The notes under the pieces are model-generated. The model made no database searches. It saw only the letters and a program-made list of their open reading frames with translations, and was not told the DNA's origin. Shown here one piece after another: positions 8,269-16,092 of a stretch of 53,148 nt of DNA. The position numbers were made by a program, and so were the translations under genes. Source of the stretch: Vulcanococcus limneticus LL. GTDB taxonomy: Bacteria; Cyanobacteriota; Cyanobacteriia; PCC-6307; Cyanobiaceae. The DNA lies in NCBI RefSeq assembly GCF_002252705.1, contig NZ_NQLA01000019.1, positions 1 to 53,148 of the forward strand, written 5' to 3'. Every line of letters begins with the position of its first letter. Position 1 is the stretch's first letter.

Positions 8269-8445
8269 TCAGCGCGACTGATTGGAATCCGAACGGGCGG
8301 AGCCTGCCTGGCCGTTGTCGTTCAGATCCTGGAGCAACAGCAGCAGGGCGACCCCCATCAGGGCCAGGGCGGTGCCGCTGTTCTCCTGGCCGGCATGCCC
8401 CAGGGTGCGCGCTGCAGACAGATGCTCGGACCAGGTGAAGCGCAT
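8269..8445 (-). CDS. Possible 58-residue membrane protein
   Basis: The frame from the ATG at 8445 gives 58 residues: a polar start (MRFTWSEHLSAARTLGH), one hydrophobic segment (GTALALMGVALLLLLQ) and a polar tail rich in Asn, Asp and Ser. I do not recognise a family. The composition (single helix flanked by charged ends) is plausible for a small membrane protein, but the frame is short enough to occur by chance. It lies on the same strand as the neighbouring small genes. Confidence 0.4.
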   Translation of the reverse strand: MRFTWSEHLSAARTLGHAGQENSGTALALMGVALLLLLQDLNDNGQAGSARSDSNQSR

Positions 8446-8907
8446 GCCGCTACTTGAGCTCCTCTGTTCCTAGCAACAGTGGCCGGCTGGCGCGCCGCTG
8501 GCGGCCCGTTGCGGCCGGTTGCGTTACAAATGGTCACAGGGTGGAATCGGTTCTGCGGGCGGCCGCTGAGCCCCCCTGGTCCACCCCTCTGCCGCAGGAA
8601 TCGCCTGTGTTTTGCAGGTGGTCGCCGATCGCTCCTGTTGCTGGATCTGTAGGGGAGGGATCTCGCGGCAGCTCAGCACCACGCCCCCGGCGCTGGATGG
8701 CCCGATAGCTGTTCGCAGACTGCAATGCAACGGGCCCTCCGCCGCAGTGCGAACCGCTCCACGGCGTGAAGCACTCAACGGCGCGTGCATCGAAGACCGC
8801 CTGAATGCCGGCGCGCCACCGGCTCGGGCCGGCCGGCCAGGGTGCGCACCAGGCATCAGGGCTGGGCTCGACCTTGCGGCCGCTGCTGCGCGAGCGGCCC
8901 CGGAGCA
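8446..8907. other. Gene-poor interval
   Basis: About 460 bases without a convincing gene. Two overlapping minus-strand frames cross it (8534-8914 and 8524-8964), but both are rich in Arg, Pro and Gly, have no recognisable domain and look like GC-rich shadows. GC-rich inverted and direct repeats (near 8478-8522) are visible but do not form a clear terminator. The interval ends at the SOS-box promoter. Confidence 0.5.
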
Positions 8908-8936
8908 TTGACACGCTCCCATGCCAGGGCTAGTAC
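8908..8936 (+). promoter_or_regulatory. Sigma70-type promoter overlapping the LexA box
   Basis: A perfect -35 hexamer TTGACA (8908-8913) is followed after exactly 17 bases by TAGTAC (8931-8936), a reasonable -10 element. Transcription would start near 8943 and give a leader of about 20 bases before the ATG at 8963. The -10 element lies inside the LexA-type palindrome, so a bound repressor would block the polymerase. Confidence 0.6.
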
Positions 8937-8945
8937 AGGTGTACT
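8932..8945. promoter_or_regulatory. LexA (SOS) box
   Basis: AGTACAGGTGTACT fits the cyanobacterial LexA consensus RGTACNNNDGTWCB at every position and is a 6-bp perfect inverted repeat around GG. It overlaps the -10 element of the promoter at 8908-8936 and lies 17 bases upstream of the ATG at 8963. This predicts repression in normal growth and induction after DNA damage. The consensus is from published work on Anabaena LexA as I remember it. Confidence 0.7.
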
Positions 8946-8962
8946 TAGCTCTCGGAAGGTCC

Positions 8963-9250
8963 ATGGCTGCCTGTGCCTCCGTGTCGCGCGTCGTCGCCGC
9001 CTGTTCTCCCTACGCCGTGTTCCGCGCCAGTGAGCTGGCCCGAACCTGCGCCTGGGCCGCGCCGCCCTGCACGCCTCCGTTCGCGCCGCCCTCCACGCCG
9101 CCCTCCACGCCGCCGCCTGCCGCTGGCCCGCCTGTGGTCGCACCGCCGCAAGCCCCGCGGCCCTACCGGCCGCGCCACCGCCGGGGTGCCGCCGCCGTGA
9201 TCCAGGGCGAGCTGTTCGCCCTGCCGCCGCGCCTGGCCCAGGGCAGCTAG
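8963..9250 (+). CDS. Small Pro-rich protein, predicted SOS-induced
   Basis: 95 residues from the ATG at 8963, preceded by a Shine-Dalgarno-like GGAAGG (8954-8959), a sigma70 promoter and a LexA box. The protein has an N-terminal Ala/Cys-rich part (VVAACSPYAVFRASELART). The middle is proline-rich, encoded by a short tandem repeat (PPSTPPSTPPP), and is followed by an Arg-rich patch. It ends AAVIQGELFALPPRL. No domain is recognised and there is no clear membrane helix. SOS-induced small proteins in other bacteria often inhibit cell division (SulA, YneA, SidA), and these are not homologous to each other, so such a role is possible but only inferred. recQ converges from the other side, ending 15 bases away. 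An antisense frame exists but lacks these signals. Confidence 0.6.
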   Translation: MAACASVSRVVAACSPYAVFRASELARTCAWAAPPCTPPFAPPSTPPSTPPPAAGPPVVAPPQAPRPYRPRHRRGAAAVIQGELFALPPRLAQGS

Positions 9251-9265
9251 GCGCCCAGCCTGCCC

Positions 9266-11170
9266 CTACTGCCCACCCAGCAGCTCCAGCAGGGCTTCGC
9301 CGTAGCGCTCCAGCTTGGCGGCGCCGATGCCTCCCACTTCCCCCAGCTCCGCCAGGGAGCCGGGGCGGCGGGCGGCCAGCTCCAGCAGGGTGCGGTCGTG
9401 GAATACCACGTAGGGGGGCACCGCCTGCTGGCGGGCCTGCTCCGTTCGCCACGCCTTGAGGGCCGCCACCAGCTCCGGATCCGCCTCGCCCCACTCCGCG
9501 CTGGCGCCGGGTCCCTGGGCGCCGCCACTGCGGGAGCTGGAGCGGCGCCGCTCCTGGCGCGGTGGCGGCAGCGGCAGCTCCACACTGCGCTCGCCCCGCA
9601 GCACCGCCCGCACCTCCGCCTCCGGGCCCCACTGCAGACCGCCGCGCCCCTCTGGCACCGGCTCCAGCAGCCCCATGCCCGTCATCTGGCGAATCAGCGA
9701 CTTCCACTGCTCCTTGTCGAGTTCGCCGCCAATGCCGTACACGCTCAACTCCTGGTGTCCCTGGGCGCGGATCTTCTCGGTGTTGGCCCCCAGCAGCACG
9801 TCCACCAGATGGGCGGCGCCGAAGCGATGGCCCGTGCGCCACACCGCCGAGAGCAGCTTCTGGGCCGGCACCGTCACATCGGTGCGGGCCCGGGGCTCGA
9901 GGCAGCCGTCGCAGTTGCCGCAGGGCTCCGGCAACGCCTCGCCGAAGTGGGAGAGCAGCACCTGACGGCGGCACCCTGTGGCGTCGGTGAAGCTGATCAG
10001 GGCATCGAGCTTGCCGTGCTCGATCCGCTTCTGGGCCAGGGGCGCGTCCGAGTCGTCGATGAAGCGGCGCAGCTGGGGCACATCGCCCGGGCCGTGCACC
10101 ATCCAGGCCACCGCCGGCAGGCCGTCGCGGCCGGCCCGGCCGGTTTCCTGGTAGTAGGCCTCCAGGCTCTTGGGGAGGTCCACGTGGGCCACGAAGCGCA
10201 CATCCGGCTTGTCGATGCCCATGCCGAAGGCGATCGTGGCCACCACCACCACGCCTGACTCGCTGCGGAAGCGTTCCAGGGCGCGGCTGCGCTCGGCGGC
10301 GCCCAGGCCCGCGTGATAAGCCACCGCATCGAAGCCGGCGCCGCGCAGGTCGGCCGCCAGCTTGTCCACCCGGCTGCGGGAGCGGGCATACACGATGCCG
10401 GAATCCTGGCGATGGTCGTCCAGAAAGCGCAGCAGTTGCGTCCTGGGCTCCTGCTTGTCGCGCAGCAGGTAGCGAATGTTGGGCCGATCGAAGCTGGCCA
10501 GGAACACCTGGCCCTCCTGCAGCTGCAGGCGCTCCACGATCTCGGTGCGCGTGCGCGGATCGGCGGTGGCGGTGAGCGCCAGCCGCGGCACTGCCGGGAA
10601 GCGCTCCGCCAGCACCCCCAGCTGGATGTACTCGGGCCGGAAGTCGTGCCCCCACTGCGACACGCAGTGGGCCTCATCGATGGCGAACAGGCTCAGGGGT
10701 TCCGGCCCCGGCAGGGCCGCCAGCCGCTCCAGCAGATCCCCCGCCAGCAGCCGCTCGGGCGACACGTACAGCAGTTGCAGCTTGCCGGCGTTGAGCTGGC
10801 GCCACAGGGTCTGGGCCTCCTCCGGCTCCAGGGCGGAGTGCAGGGCTCCAGCCGCCACCCCTGCCTGGCGCAGCGCGGCCACCTGGTCCTGCATCAGGGC
10901 GATCAGGGGCGACACCACCACCGCCAGCCCCGGCCGGCACAGGGCCGGCACCTGGTAGCAGAGCGACTTACCACCGCCGGTGGGCATCAGCACCAGCCCC
11001 GAGCCGCCGCCGATCACGTGGCGCACGATCGCCTCCTGGGGGCCCCGGAAGGCGTCGTAGCCAAACACCTGGCGCAGCACCTGATGGGGCTCGGCGAGGG
11101 TGGCCGGGGTGGCGGCGGCGCCGGCTCCGGAGCTGGTCAAGGCGCTGGATCTGCCATCGGGATCTCCCAC
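9266..11170 (-). CDS. recQ: ATP-dependent DNA helicase RecQ
   Basis: About 634 residues if the GTG at 11170 is used (a TTG at 11140 would give 624). The helicase core shows Walker A (LMPTGGGKSLCYQ), the DEAH box in LFAIDEAHCVSQWGHDF, and the C-terminal motifs SGIVYARSR and AFGMGIDKPDVRFVAH and YYQETGRAGRDG. The RQC region has a zinc-binding set of Cys (GCRRQVLLSHFG ... CGNCDGC). A complete HRDC domain ends the protein (VPPYVVFHDRTLLELAARRP). RecQ is a 3'-5' helicase in recombinational repair and fork restart. The open frame continues far upstream with no sense; no ATG precedes the conserved region, so a non-ATG start is needed. It is divergent from the permease gene and convergent with the SOS-box gene. 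Confidence 0.93.
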   Translation of the reverse strand: MGDPDGRSSALTSSGAGAAATPATLAEPHQVLRQVFGYDAFRGPQEAIVRHVIGGGSGLVLMPTGGGKSLCYQVPALCRPGLAVVVSPLIALMQDQVAALRQAGVAAGALHSALEPEEAQTLWRQLNAGKLQLLYVSPERLLAGDLLERLAALPGPEPLSLFAIDEAHCVSQWGHDFRPEYIQLGVLAERFPAVPRLALTATADPRTRTEIVERLQLQEGQVFLASFDRPNIRYLLRDKQEPRTQLLRFLDDHRQDSGIVYARSRSRVDKLAADLRGAGFDAVAYHAGLGAAERSRALERFRSESGVVVVATIAFGMGIDKPDVRFVAHVDLPKSLEAYYQETGRAGRDGLPAVAWMVHGPGDVPQLRRFIDDSDAPLAQKRIEHGKLDALISFTDATGCRRQVLLSHFGEALPEPCGNCDGCLEPRARTDVTVPAQKLLSAVWRTGHRFGAAHLVDVLLGANTEKIRAQGHQELSVYGIGGELDKEQWKSLIRQMTGMGLLEPVPEGRGGLQWGPEAEVRAVLRGERSVELPLPPPRQERRRSSSRSGGAQGPGASAEWGEADPELVAALKAWRTEQARQQAVPPYVVFHDRTLLELAARRPGSLAELGEVGGIGAAKLERYGEALLELLGGQ

Positions 11171-11194
11171 AATGGCCGCATCCAGTCCGGCGTG

Positions 11195-12154
11195 ATGCAA
11201 GGCCCTTCCCCCTCGTCCGCCAGGCCAGCATTCCCCACGGATGGCGCGGCGGCCCGTCGCCGCAGCGCCACCGCCTGGGGGTTCCTCGCCCCCGCCCTGC
11301 TGCTGATCGGCCTCTCGGTGCTGATCCCCGCGGCCATGGCCCTGGTGATGAGCTTCACCCGCAGCGGCCTGGATGTGGGCGAACCGCTCCAGTGGGTGGG
11401 CCTGGCCAACATCCGCCGGCTGCTGGCCGATCCGATGTTCTTCAAGGTGCTCGGCACCACGCTCCTTTATCTGGTGGGCGTGGTGCCGCCGGTGGTGCTG
11501 GGCTCCCTGGTGCTGGCGGTGCTGGTGAACCGGCAGCTGCCGGGGATCCACTGGTTCCGGGCCGCCTTCTACACGCCGGTGCTGGTGTCGATCGTGGTGG
11601 CGGCGATCGCCTTCCGCTGGCTCTACGCCGAGACCGGCCTGATCAACGGCTGGCTCAGCGCCCTGGCCCGTGACGGCTGGCTGGCGGGCCTGCTGGGGGG
11701 CTCCTTCCAGCCCATCGGCTTCCTCACCAACCCCGCCCTGGCCCTGCCCTCGGTGATGCTCGTGACCCTCTGGAAGGGCCTCGGCTACTACATGGTGATC
11801 TTCGTGGCGGGCCTGCAGGGCATCCCCCAGGACCTCTACGAGGCGGCCGAGCTGGACGGCAGCGAGGGCTGGCGTAAGCACTGCGACATCACTCTGCCGC
11901 TGCTGCGGCCCTACATCACCCTGGTGGCCGTGATCTCCGCCATCGCCGCCACCAAGGTGTTCGAGGAGGTGTACCTGATGACCCAGGGCGGGCCGGCCGA
12001 GTCCACCAAGACCCTCGTGTACTACGTGTACGACCAGGCCTTTGCCGAGCTGGAGATCAGCTACGCCTGCACCGTGGGCCTGGCCCTGTTCGTGATCGTG
12101 CTGCTGCTCAGCCTGGTGCGCTTCGCCTTCGCCGGCGACAAGGGCTTCACCTGA
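11195..12154 (+). CDS. ABC sugar transporter permease, MalF/UgpA type
   Basis: 319 residues with about six membrane helices. The first follows a soluble 30-residue N-terminus. The cytoplasmic EAA loop (EAAELDGSEGWRKHCDITLPLL) that docks the ATPase lies at about residues 224-245, and the tail motif MTQGGPAESTKTLVYYVYD is typical of binding-protein-dependent carbohydrate permeases of the MalF branch. The usual partners (MalG-type permease, binding protein, ATPase) are not adjacent. It therefore either works with components encoded elsewhere or shares the ATPase of the importer at 46.7-50.7 kb; that is speculation. A GTG directly before the ATG at 11195 is an alternative start. The gap to recQ is about 24 bases. 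Confidence 0.88.
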   Translation: MQGPSPSSARPAFPTDGAAARRRSATAWGFLAPALLLIGLSVLIPAAMALVMSFTRSGLDVGEPLQWVGLANIRRLLADPMFFKVLGTTLLYLVGVVPPVVLGSLVLAVLVNRQLPGIHWFRAAFYTPVLVSIVVAAIAFRWLYAETGLINGWLSALARDGWLAGLLGGSFQPIGFLTNPALALPSVMLVTLWKGLGYYMVIFVAGLQGIPQDLYEAAELDGSEGWRKHCDITLPLLRPYITLVAVISAIAATKVFEEVYLMTQGGPAESTKTLVYYVYDQAFAELEISYACTVGLALFVIVLLLSLVRFAFAGDKGFT

Positions 12155-12220
12155 GCCCCGAGGGCCCAGTGGTCCGCGGCCGCCATCGTCCCTAGGGTCA
12201 GCGCGCGCGTGAACCCGGCC

Positions 12221-13187
12221 ATGGCTTGCTCCGGCGGCAGACGCCCCAGCGGCCTCAACGAGCGCCAGTGGCTCGGGGTGTTCAGCCTGGTCCTGGGCCT
12301 GGTGCTGTTCGGACTGATCGTGGCGCGCGGCAAGCAGGCCGAGGCCGAGGGCGACCAGAGCTTCCGCAACGACGCCCTGCTGGTGCTCGTGTCGCCCCTG
12401 GTGTTCTCCGCAGCCGGGGTGGCCCTGCTGCGCTCCGGCAGATCTGGCGCGCCCCGCGCCGTGCGCCCTGGTGCCAGCCCGGCCTGGGCCGCCCAGCGCC
12501 CGCGTGATTCCCAGCTTCCCAAGAGCCTCGATCAGGCCGCCACGGCCGCCCGCCGCGCCGATGCCAGCCTCAGCGTCGCTGCCGACTAGCTCCCGGGCCA
12601 GGAGGCCCGCCGCCAGGGCCAGCTCAAGATGGAGGCCTCCCTCAGCGGCCAGGCCGGCAGCGTGCAGGGAGTGGTGGCGGCGGCACGGGTTTCCCAGCAG
12701 CGCTCGGAGCAGTTGGCGGCCGAGCTGGCGGGCCGCCAGGCCGAACTTCGGGCGGCCCTGGAGGCCCTGCAGCACAGCCAGGCCTCGGAGCTGGACCAGG
12801 CCCGGTCCGCTGTGGCCCAGGCCCCGGGCGCCGCCCAGGCCAGCGGCGCCCAGCTGGAGCAGCTCGCCGCCAGCCTTGAGGGCCAGGCGGTGCTGCTGCG
12901 GGGCCAGCTCGATCAACTGGAGGCCCAGCAGGCCGGCGCGAAGGTCGCCACGGAAACCTGGAGCCTGCCCACCCAGGAGGGCGACCCAATTCCTGCGCTG
13001 CTACCGCGAGGCCTGCGAACAGATCGGCGTGCTGCCGGGTAGTTCCTGGCAGGAGGTGCGGGCGGTGTGGCGCCGCAACCTGCTGCAGTGGTATCCGGAC
13101 CAGGACGGTGATACCGACCTCTGGGGGCGCCGCAATGCGGCCTACCTGCTGCTGGCGGCCTGGTACGAGTTCCACGGGGCCAGCTGA
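12221..13187 (+). pseudogene. Decayed membrane/coiled-coil/J-like protein gene
   Basis: Three segments line up with the intact paralog at 14810. Segment 1 (12221-12586) encodes two membrane helices (WLGVFSLVLGLVLFGLIVAR ... VLVSPLVFSAAGVALLRSG) and ends at an in-frame TAG (12587-12589). Segment 2 continues in the same frame with a long coiled coil (QRSEQLAAELAGRQAELRAA). Segment 3 is in another frame and carries the J-like C-terminus (CYREACEQIGVLPGSSWQEV ... WRRNLLQWYPDQDG), so a frameshift lies around 12950-12990. The J-domain tripeptide HPD has become YPD here. The stop plus the frameshift point to a genuine pseudogene unless both are sequencing errors. Confidence 0.7.
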
Positions 13188-13274
13188 GCGCCAGGGGTGG
13201 TCTTGGGCTTCAGCTGCGGCCACCCGGCGGGGATGCGAAACTGGCCGATTGGTCCGCAGTGCCGGCTGGATCTG

Positions 13275-14582
13275 GTGAGCACGATCTCCCCTGCCTTCAT
13301 CCCTGCGGCTGAGGCCGGCCCCGCCATCGGCATCGTGGGCGGCGGCCAGCTGGCCTGGATGCTCGCCGAGGCCGCCCGCGCCCGCGGCGCCGCCCTGCAC
13401 GTGCAGACCCCCGCTGACCACGACCCGGCCGTACGGCTGGCCAGCAGCGTGGTGAGCGCCGGCATCCGCGATGCCGCCGGCACCCGGGAGCTGGCGCGGC
13501 GCTGCAGCGCCATCAGCTTCGAGAATGAGTGGGTGGATCTGGAGGCCCTGGCGCCCCTGGCCGCCGACGGCGTGCAGTTCGTGCCCAGCCTGGAGGCCCT
13601 GCGGCCGCTGGTGTGCAAGCGCAGCCAGCGGGAGCTGCTCGATCGCCTGCACCTGCCTTCCCCCCGCTGGCTGCCGCTGGACCAGCTGCTGCAGTCGCCG
13701 GAGCAGGCCCCCGAGACCGACCAGAGCAGGATCGCGGCCGAGAACTCCGGCGACGGGGCCCTGGCCGGCGCCGCGGCGGATTCCGCGGCTGGGGCCTCCG
13801 ACCGGGTCTGGGCCTTGCCGTCAGGCTGGGCCTTTCCCGTGGTGGCAAAGGCGGCCACCGGTGGCTACGACGGCAAGGGCACCCAGGTGTTGCGCTGCGC
13901 CGAGGAGCTCGAGGACCTGCTGCAGCGCGTCCAGCCCCAGGACTGGATCCTGGAGGAGTTCGTGGCCTTCGAGCAGGAGCTGGCCCTGGTGGCCGGCCGC
14001 GATCGCGTCGGGGCGGTGGTGTGGTTCCCCCTGGCCAAGACCCACCAGCACCAGCAGGTGTGCGACTGGGTGCTGGTGCCGGCCCAGGCCAGCCACGCCT
14101 TGGAGCAGGCCGCCCGCAACATCGCCGCCTCCCTGCTCACCGCCCTCGATTACGTGGGTGTGCTCTCGATCGAGTTCTTCTACGGGCCGGCGGGGTTGCA
14201 GGTGAACGAGCTGGCGCCCCGCACCCACAACTCCGGCCACTACTCGATCGAGGCCTGCAGCCTCAGCCAGTTCGCGCTGCAGCTGCAGTTGGTGTCTGGC
14301 CAGACGGCCCTGCAGCCGGAGCTGAGTGCCGCCGGCGCCCTGATGGTGAACCTGCTGGGTTACCAGGACAGTGACGACAGCGACTACCTGCCCCAGCGCC
14401 AGGCCCTGGCAGCCCTGCCCCAGGCCCACCTCCACTGGTACGGCAAGCGCGGCTCGTCCCTGGGGCGCAAGCTCGGCCACCTGACCCTGCTGCTGCACGA
14501 GCGCCGCGGGCCCGAGCGGGAGCAGGAAGCGATGGCCCGGCTGGCCGATGTGCGGGCGATCTGGCCGCTTCCACCCTCCTGA
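13275..14582 (+). CDS. purK: 5-(carboxyamino)imidazole ribonucleotide synthase
   Basis: 435 residues from the GTG at 13275 (an ATG at 13233 or GTG at 13197 are possible earlier starts). ATP-grasp enzyme of purine synthesis that carboxylates AIR using ATP and bicarbonate. Diagnostic features: IGIVGGGQLAWMLAEAA near the N-terminus, KAATGGYDGKGTQVL in the ATP-binding lid, EEFVAFEQELALVAGR, and the strongly conserved NELAPRTHNSGHYSIEAC followed by NLLG. Between the first domain and the ATP-grasp lid there is an Ala/Ser/Glu-rich insertion (about residues 145-180) not expected in the family and probably a surface loop. The partner purE is not in the window. The gene sits between two J-like paralogs. 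Confidence 0.92.
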   Translation: MSTISPAFIPAAEAGPAIGIVGGGQLAWMLAEAARARGAALHVQTPADHDPAVRLASSVVSAGIRDAAGTRELARRCSAISFENEWVDLEALAPLAADGVQFVPSLEALRPLVCKRSQRELLDRLHLPSPRWLPLDQLLQSPEQAPETDQSRIAAENSGDGALAGAAADSAAGASDRVWALPSGWAFPVVAKAATGGYDGKGTQVLRCAEELEDLLQRVQPQDWILEEFVAFEQELALVAGRDRVGAVVWFPLAKTHQHQQVCDWVLVPAQASHALEQAARNIAASLLTALDYVGVLSIEFFYGPAGLQVNELAPRTHNSGHYSIEACSLSQFALQLQLVSGQTALQPELSAAGALMVNLLGYQDSDDSDYLPQRQALAALPQAHLHWYGKRGSSLGRKLGHLTLLLHERRGPEREQEAMARLADVRAIWPLPPS

Positions 14583-14809
14583 GGGCTTAGGCTGATCCCG
14601 GACTGCTGTGTTGGTGACTGCCTTCTACAGTTTTCTGATCTGACTCCCTTTTCGACTTGGGGTGTCTGTCGCGACGGCAACGTAAACCGGCCCTGTAGCC
14701 GGAAACGGAACCCCGCTCTGACGCCCCTTCTGGTTTATCCAGGTCGGAATCTGGGGCAGAACGGCACGGTGGTCCACCCCTTTCTGGCTCGCGCTGCTCG
14801 CCGCCCTCC

Positions 14810-15388
14810 ATGCAGAGCCGCCCGCCCCGTTCCCAGGCCGGCCGGCGACTGCGGGCCGTCCGCAATGGCATGGTCAGCCTGGCTCTCGGTGCCCTGCTGG
14901 CCCTGGCCCTGCTCCTCCACTCCGAGCAGGCCCGCCGCCAGGGTGACCTGCTACTGGCCCGCGACAGCCTGCGCATGCTGTGGTCCCCGGCGGTGTTCGC
15001 GGGGGTGGGGCTTGTGTTTCTGCTGCGCAGCATCGGCCCGCCGTACCGGCTGTCCGGGTCCGGACCCCGGCGGTACCAGGCGGAAAGTCCCTCCGAGCTC
15101 CACTCCGCTCCAGCCCGATCCAGCGCGGCAGCGGCAGGGAAGCCCCCGGTATCCCCGGTGGCCGCGCCAGCGCCCCACGCCGCCGCCGCGCCCGCCGCAG
15201 GGGACCGCTACGTGCAGGCGTGCCAGGAGCTGGGGGTCAGCCCCGGCGCCGACTGGGTTGTGATCCGGGCCACCTGGCGGCGGCAGCTGCACCACTGGCA
15301 TCCCGACAACGGCGGCGAACCGGAGCAGTGGATCCGCAAGAAGGCCGCGTATGCCCTGCTCGAGGCCTGGGAGCAGTTCCGCGCCTGA
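14810..15388 (+). CDS. Membrane-anchored J-domain-like protein
   Basis: 192 residues. Two hydrophobic segments lie near the N-terminus (SLALGALLALALLLHS and SPAVFAGVGLVFLLRS), followed by an Ala/Pro-rich linker at about 85-130. The C-terminal block of about 60 residues runs ACQELGVSPGADWVVIRATW then RRQLHHWHPDNGG then KKAAYALLEAW. This reproduces the helix II-HPD-helix III layout of J domains, with the HPD tripeptide intact, although the spacing is unusual. J domains stimulate DnaK ATPase, so it may recruit Hsp70 to a membrane. It is the intact paralog of the pseudogene at 12221 but lacks that gene's coiled coil. A leader of about 227 bases separates it from purK. Confidence 0.65.
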   Translation: MQSRPPRSQAGRRLRAVRNGMVSLALGALLALALLLHSEQARRQGDLLLARDSLRMLWSPAVFAGVGLVFLLRSIGPPYRLSGSGPRRYQAESPSELHSAPARSSAAAAGKPPVSPVAAPAPHAAAAPAAGDRYVQACQELGVSPGADWVVIRATWRRQLHHWHPDNGGEPEQWIRKKAAYALLEAWEQFRA

Positions 15389-15403
15389 ACCTGCAGGGCC
15401 GAT

Positions 15404-15685
15404 CTAGGTCGTCGCCAGGCAGATCTCGATCAGCCCCTGCAGCCCTGCCTGCTCCAGCGCCGTGACCACGAACACTTCCTGGGCGCTGGAGCCGCGCCGG
15501 GCCAGTACTTTCCAGCCCCCCGTGATCGGCGTGGACACCCGCAGCCGCAGCTCCGGCGCCCGGCCCCGCACCCGGCTGATCACAGCCGGTGTGACCGTGT
15601 CGATGGCGCGGTTCTCGGCGAGGCGGCGCAGCACAGGGATCAGGCCCTCCAGGTAGGTGCTGTGGGTGATCACCAGCCGCCCCAT
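15404..15685 (-). CDS. DUF2103 family protein
   Basis: 93 residues from the ATG at 15685 (a TTG at 15712 would add nine). The sequence MGRLVITHSTYLEGLIPVLR, then TVTPAVISRVRGRAPELRLR and GGWKVLARRGSSAQEVFVVT, follows the DUF2103 family, small cyanobacterial and archaeal proteins predicted to bind metal. There is no membrane segment. Function is unknown. It is convergent with the J-like gene (16 bases between stop codons) and divergent from the gene at 15757. Confidence 0.8.
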   Translation of the reverse strand: MGRLVITHSTYLEGLIPVLRRLAENRAIDTVTPAVISRVRGRAPELRLRVSTPITGGWKVLARRGSSAQEVFVVTALEQAGLQGLIEICLATT

Positions 15686-15756
15686 CGCCACTCCCGGATC
15701 TGTGACGTCCAATCCTAGGAAGTTCTGCTAAGAATCATGTCCCTCTGGCCCGCCCC

Positions 15757-16083
15757 ATGGCCGTGGACCCGCCAGCTCCTCCAGACGCTGGGACCCAGTC
15801 GGACGGCGGCAGTGTGCCCTCCCGCCAGGTTCTGACCCGTGAACTCAGCGAAGCCCTCGGTGTTCCCGCTGCCGTGGTGAGCGTGAGGCCGGAGAGCCGC
15901 GGGCGGGTTCGGGGCCTGGCGGTGAGCTCCGGCCGCATCCTCAGCTTCGTGCGCGAGGCCCAGGGGCAGGGGCTGCGCACCCGCGAGCTGTTCGTCCTGG
16001 TGCGGCGCACCGTGGGCGCTCGGCTGACGCCGGAGCCAGAAGCCAGGCCAGCGTCAGGTCCAGGTTCGCTGGATGGGGATTGA
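15757..16083 (+). CDS. Conserved hypothetical protein
   Basis: 108 residues. A central region with an alternating beta/alpha pattern (LTRELSEALGVPAAVVSVRP ... GRVRGLAVSSGRILSFVREA ... TRELFVLVRRTV) is flanked by Pro/Ala/Gly-rich ends. No catalytic motif, signal peptide or membrane helix is visible. The real gene is favoured over shadows by the start codon position, the divergent arrangement with DUF2103 and the tight convergent fit with clpS (10 bases). Function unknown. Confidence 0.6.
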   Translation: MAVDPPAPPDAGTQSDGGSVPSRQVLTRELSEALGVPAAVVSVRPESRGRVRGLAVSSGRILSFVREAQGQGLRTRELFVLVRRTVGARLTPEPEARPASGPGSLDGD

Positions 16084-16092
16084 TCGCGCGGC

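Noticed and set aside
8524-8964. Minus-strand frames in the interval before the SOS promoter
   Set aside because: Arg/Pro/Gly-rich, no start signal, no family pattern, and overlap of two frames; consistent with chance.
9080-9120. Short direct repeats near 9080-9120 as a possible CRISPR or regulatory repeat
   Set aside because: They are triplet-phase repeats encoding Ser-Thr-Pro-Pro units within the small gene, not spaced repeats.
11171-12916. Long minus-strand open frame upstream of recQ giving an apparent 1216-residue protein
   Set aside because: The part before about 11170 lies antisense to the permease gene and the J-like pseudogene and is rich in His, Gln and Gly. It has no helicase or other domain sense and is a GC-rich shadow.
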